From positions 19,663 to 26,256 of the forward strand of contig MNDB01000001.1 of NCBI GenBank assembly GCA_001914705.1: a DNA stretch of 6,594 nt, in the 5' to 3' direction. The notes beneath the pieces were generated by a model. It saw only the letters and a list, made by a program, of their open reading frames with translations. It ran no database searches and was not told where the DNA came from. Source of the DNA: Actinobacteria bacterium 13_2_20CM_68_14. Its GTDB lineage: Bacteria > Actinomycetota > Thermoleophilia > Gaiellales > Gaiellaceae. Of the stretch, positions 6,453 through 6,594 are shown piece after piece. The first letter of the stretch is position 1. Each line of letters opens with the position of its first letter. Both the position numbers and the translations under genes were made by a program.

Positions 6453-6594
6453 CGCTGACAACCGCGGGCGAGTCGCACGGTCCGGCTCTGGTCGCGATCC
6501 TCGCCGGCCTGCCCGCCGGTCTCGTCCTCGACCGCGGCGCGATCGACGCCGACCTCCGCCGCCGCCAGCAGGGCTACGGCCGCAGTCCCCGCCA
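6449..6594 (+). CDS. aroC: Chorismate synthase AroC, N-terminal part (3' end outside window), apparent CTG start
   Basis: Chorismate synthase converts EPSP to chorismate using reduced FMN, the last common step to the aromatic amino acids. The frame entering at 6449 reads TLTTAGESHGPALVAILAGL and then LRRRQQGYGRSP, which is the chorismate synthase N-terminus with its AGESHG signature and the catalytic-type His of that motif. The frame is open to the window end. No ATG, GTG or TTG occurs in this frame between the upstream in-frame TGA at 6377-6379 and the AGESHG codons. The candidates are CTG at 6446 (giving MLTLTTAGESHG, like the usual MLRxxTAGESHG), CTG at 6449 (a 4-base CTGA overlap with the aroE stop, parallel to the GTGA overlaps upstream) or CTG at 6455. 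I list 6449; the true start may be 3 bases earlier. Identity is firm, the start codon is not. Confidence 0.9.
   Translation, partial: MTLTTAGESHGPALVAILAGLPAGLVLDRGAIDADLRRRQQGYGRSPR

Noticed and set aside
5781..6461. A 226-codon minus-strand open frame opposite aroE
   Set aside because: The + strand aroE carries the catalytic and cofactor motifs; the antisense translation shows none.

Overview
This is a gene-dense, very GC-rich bacterial segment. Every gene is on the + strand, GTG is the commonest start codon, and neighbouring genes overlap by a few bases. The run alaS-ruvX-mltG-aroE-aroC is a familiar actinobacterial housekeeping arrangement. The style of the proteins (an MnmA with a TPNPC..CN active-site loop, a SigB/SigF-type sigma factor, an AlaRS with a four-cysteine insertion) suggests a deep-branching actinobacterium, perhaps Thermoleophilia. 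That placement is inferred from family resemblance and has not been tested by a search.

Layout: (1) positions 2-790 hold the 3' part of mnmA (tRNA 2-thiouridylase). (2) 787-1182 encodes a small RsbW/SpoIIAB-like protein that keeps the fold but appears to have lost its ATP-binding residues. (3) 1179-1943 encodes a SigB/SigF-family sigma factor. These three genes are linked by 4-base GTGA stop/start overlaps and probably form one transcription unit. (4) A 42-base gap, 1944-1985, is the only non-coding stretch; it holds a hairpin and a TAGAAT -10-like box just upstream of the alaS ATG. (5) 1986-4523 is alaS, (6) 4520-4921 is ruvX, (7) 4897-5808 is mltG, (8) 5805-6452 is a very short aroE, and (9) from about 6449 to the window end is the start of aroC, apparently with a CTG start codon. 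Genes 5 to 9 overlap one another and form a second unit.

How the genes work together: mnmA and alaS serve tRNA maturation and charging, ruvX serves rRNA processing and/or recombination, mltG trims nascent peptidoglycan, and aroE/aroC carry out two steps of the shikimate pathway to chorismate. The sigma factor and its degenerate anti-sigma-like partner are the unusual insertion in this housekeeping neighbourhood. The most interesting points are that possibly nucleotide-independent sigma partner, the apparent CTG start of aroC, the compact AroE, and the probable leaderless promoter of alaS. I see no mobile element, CRISPR array, RNA gene or clear sign of horizontal transfer.
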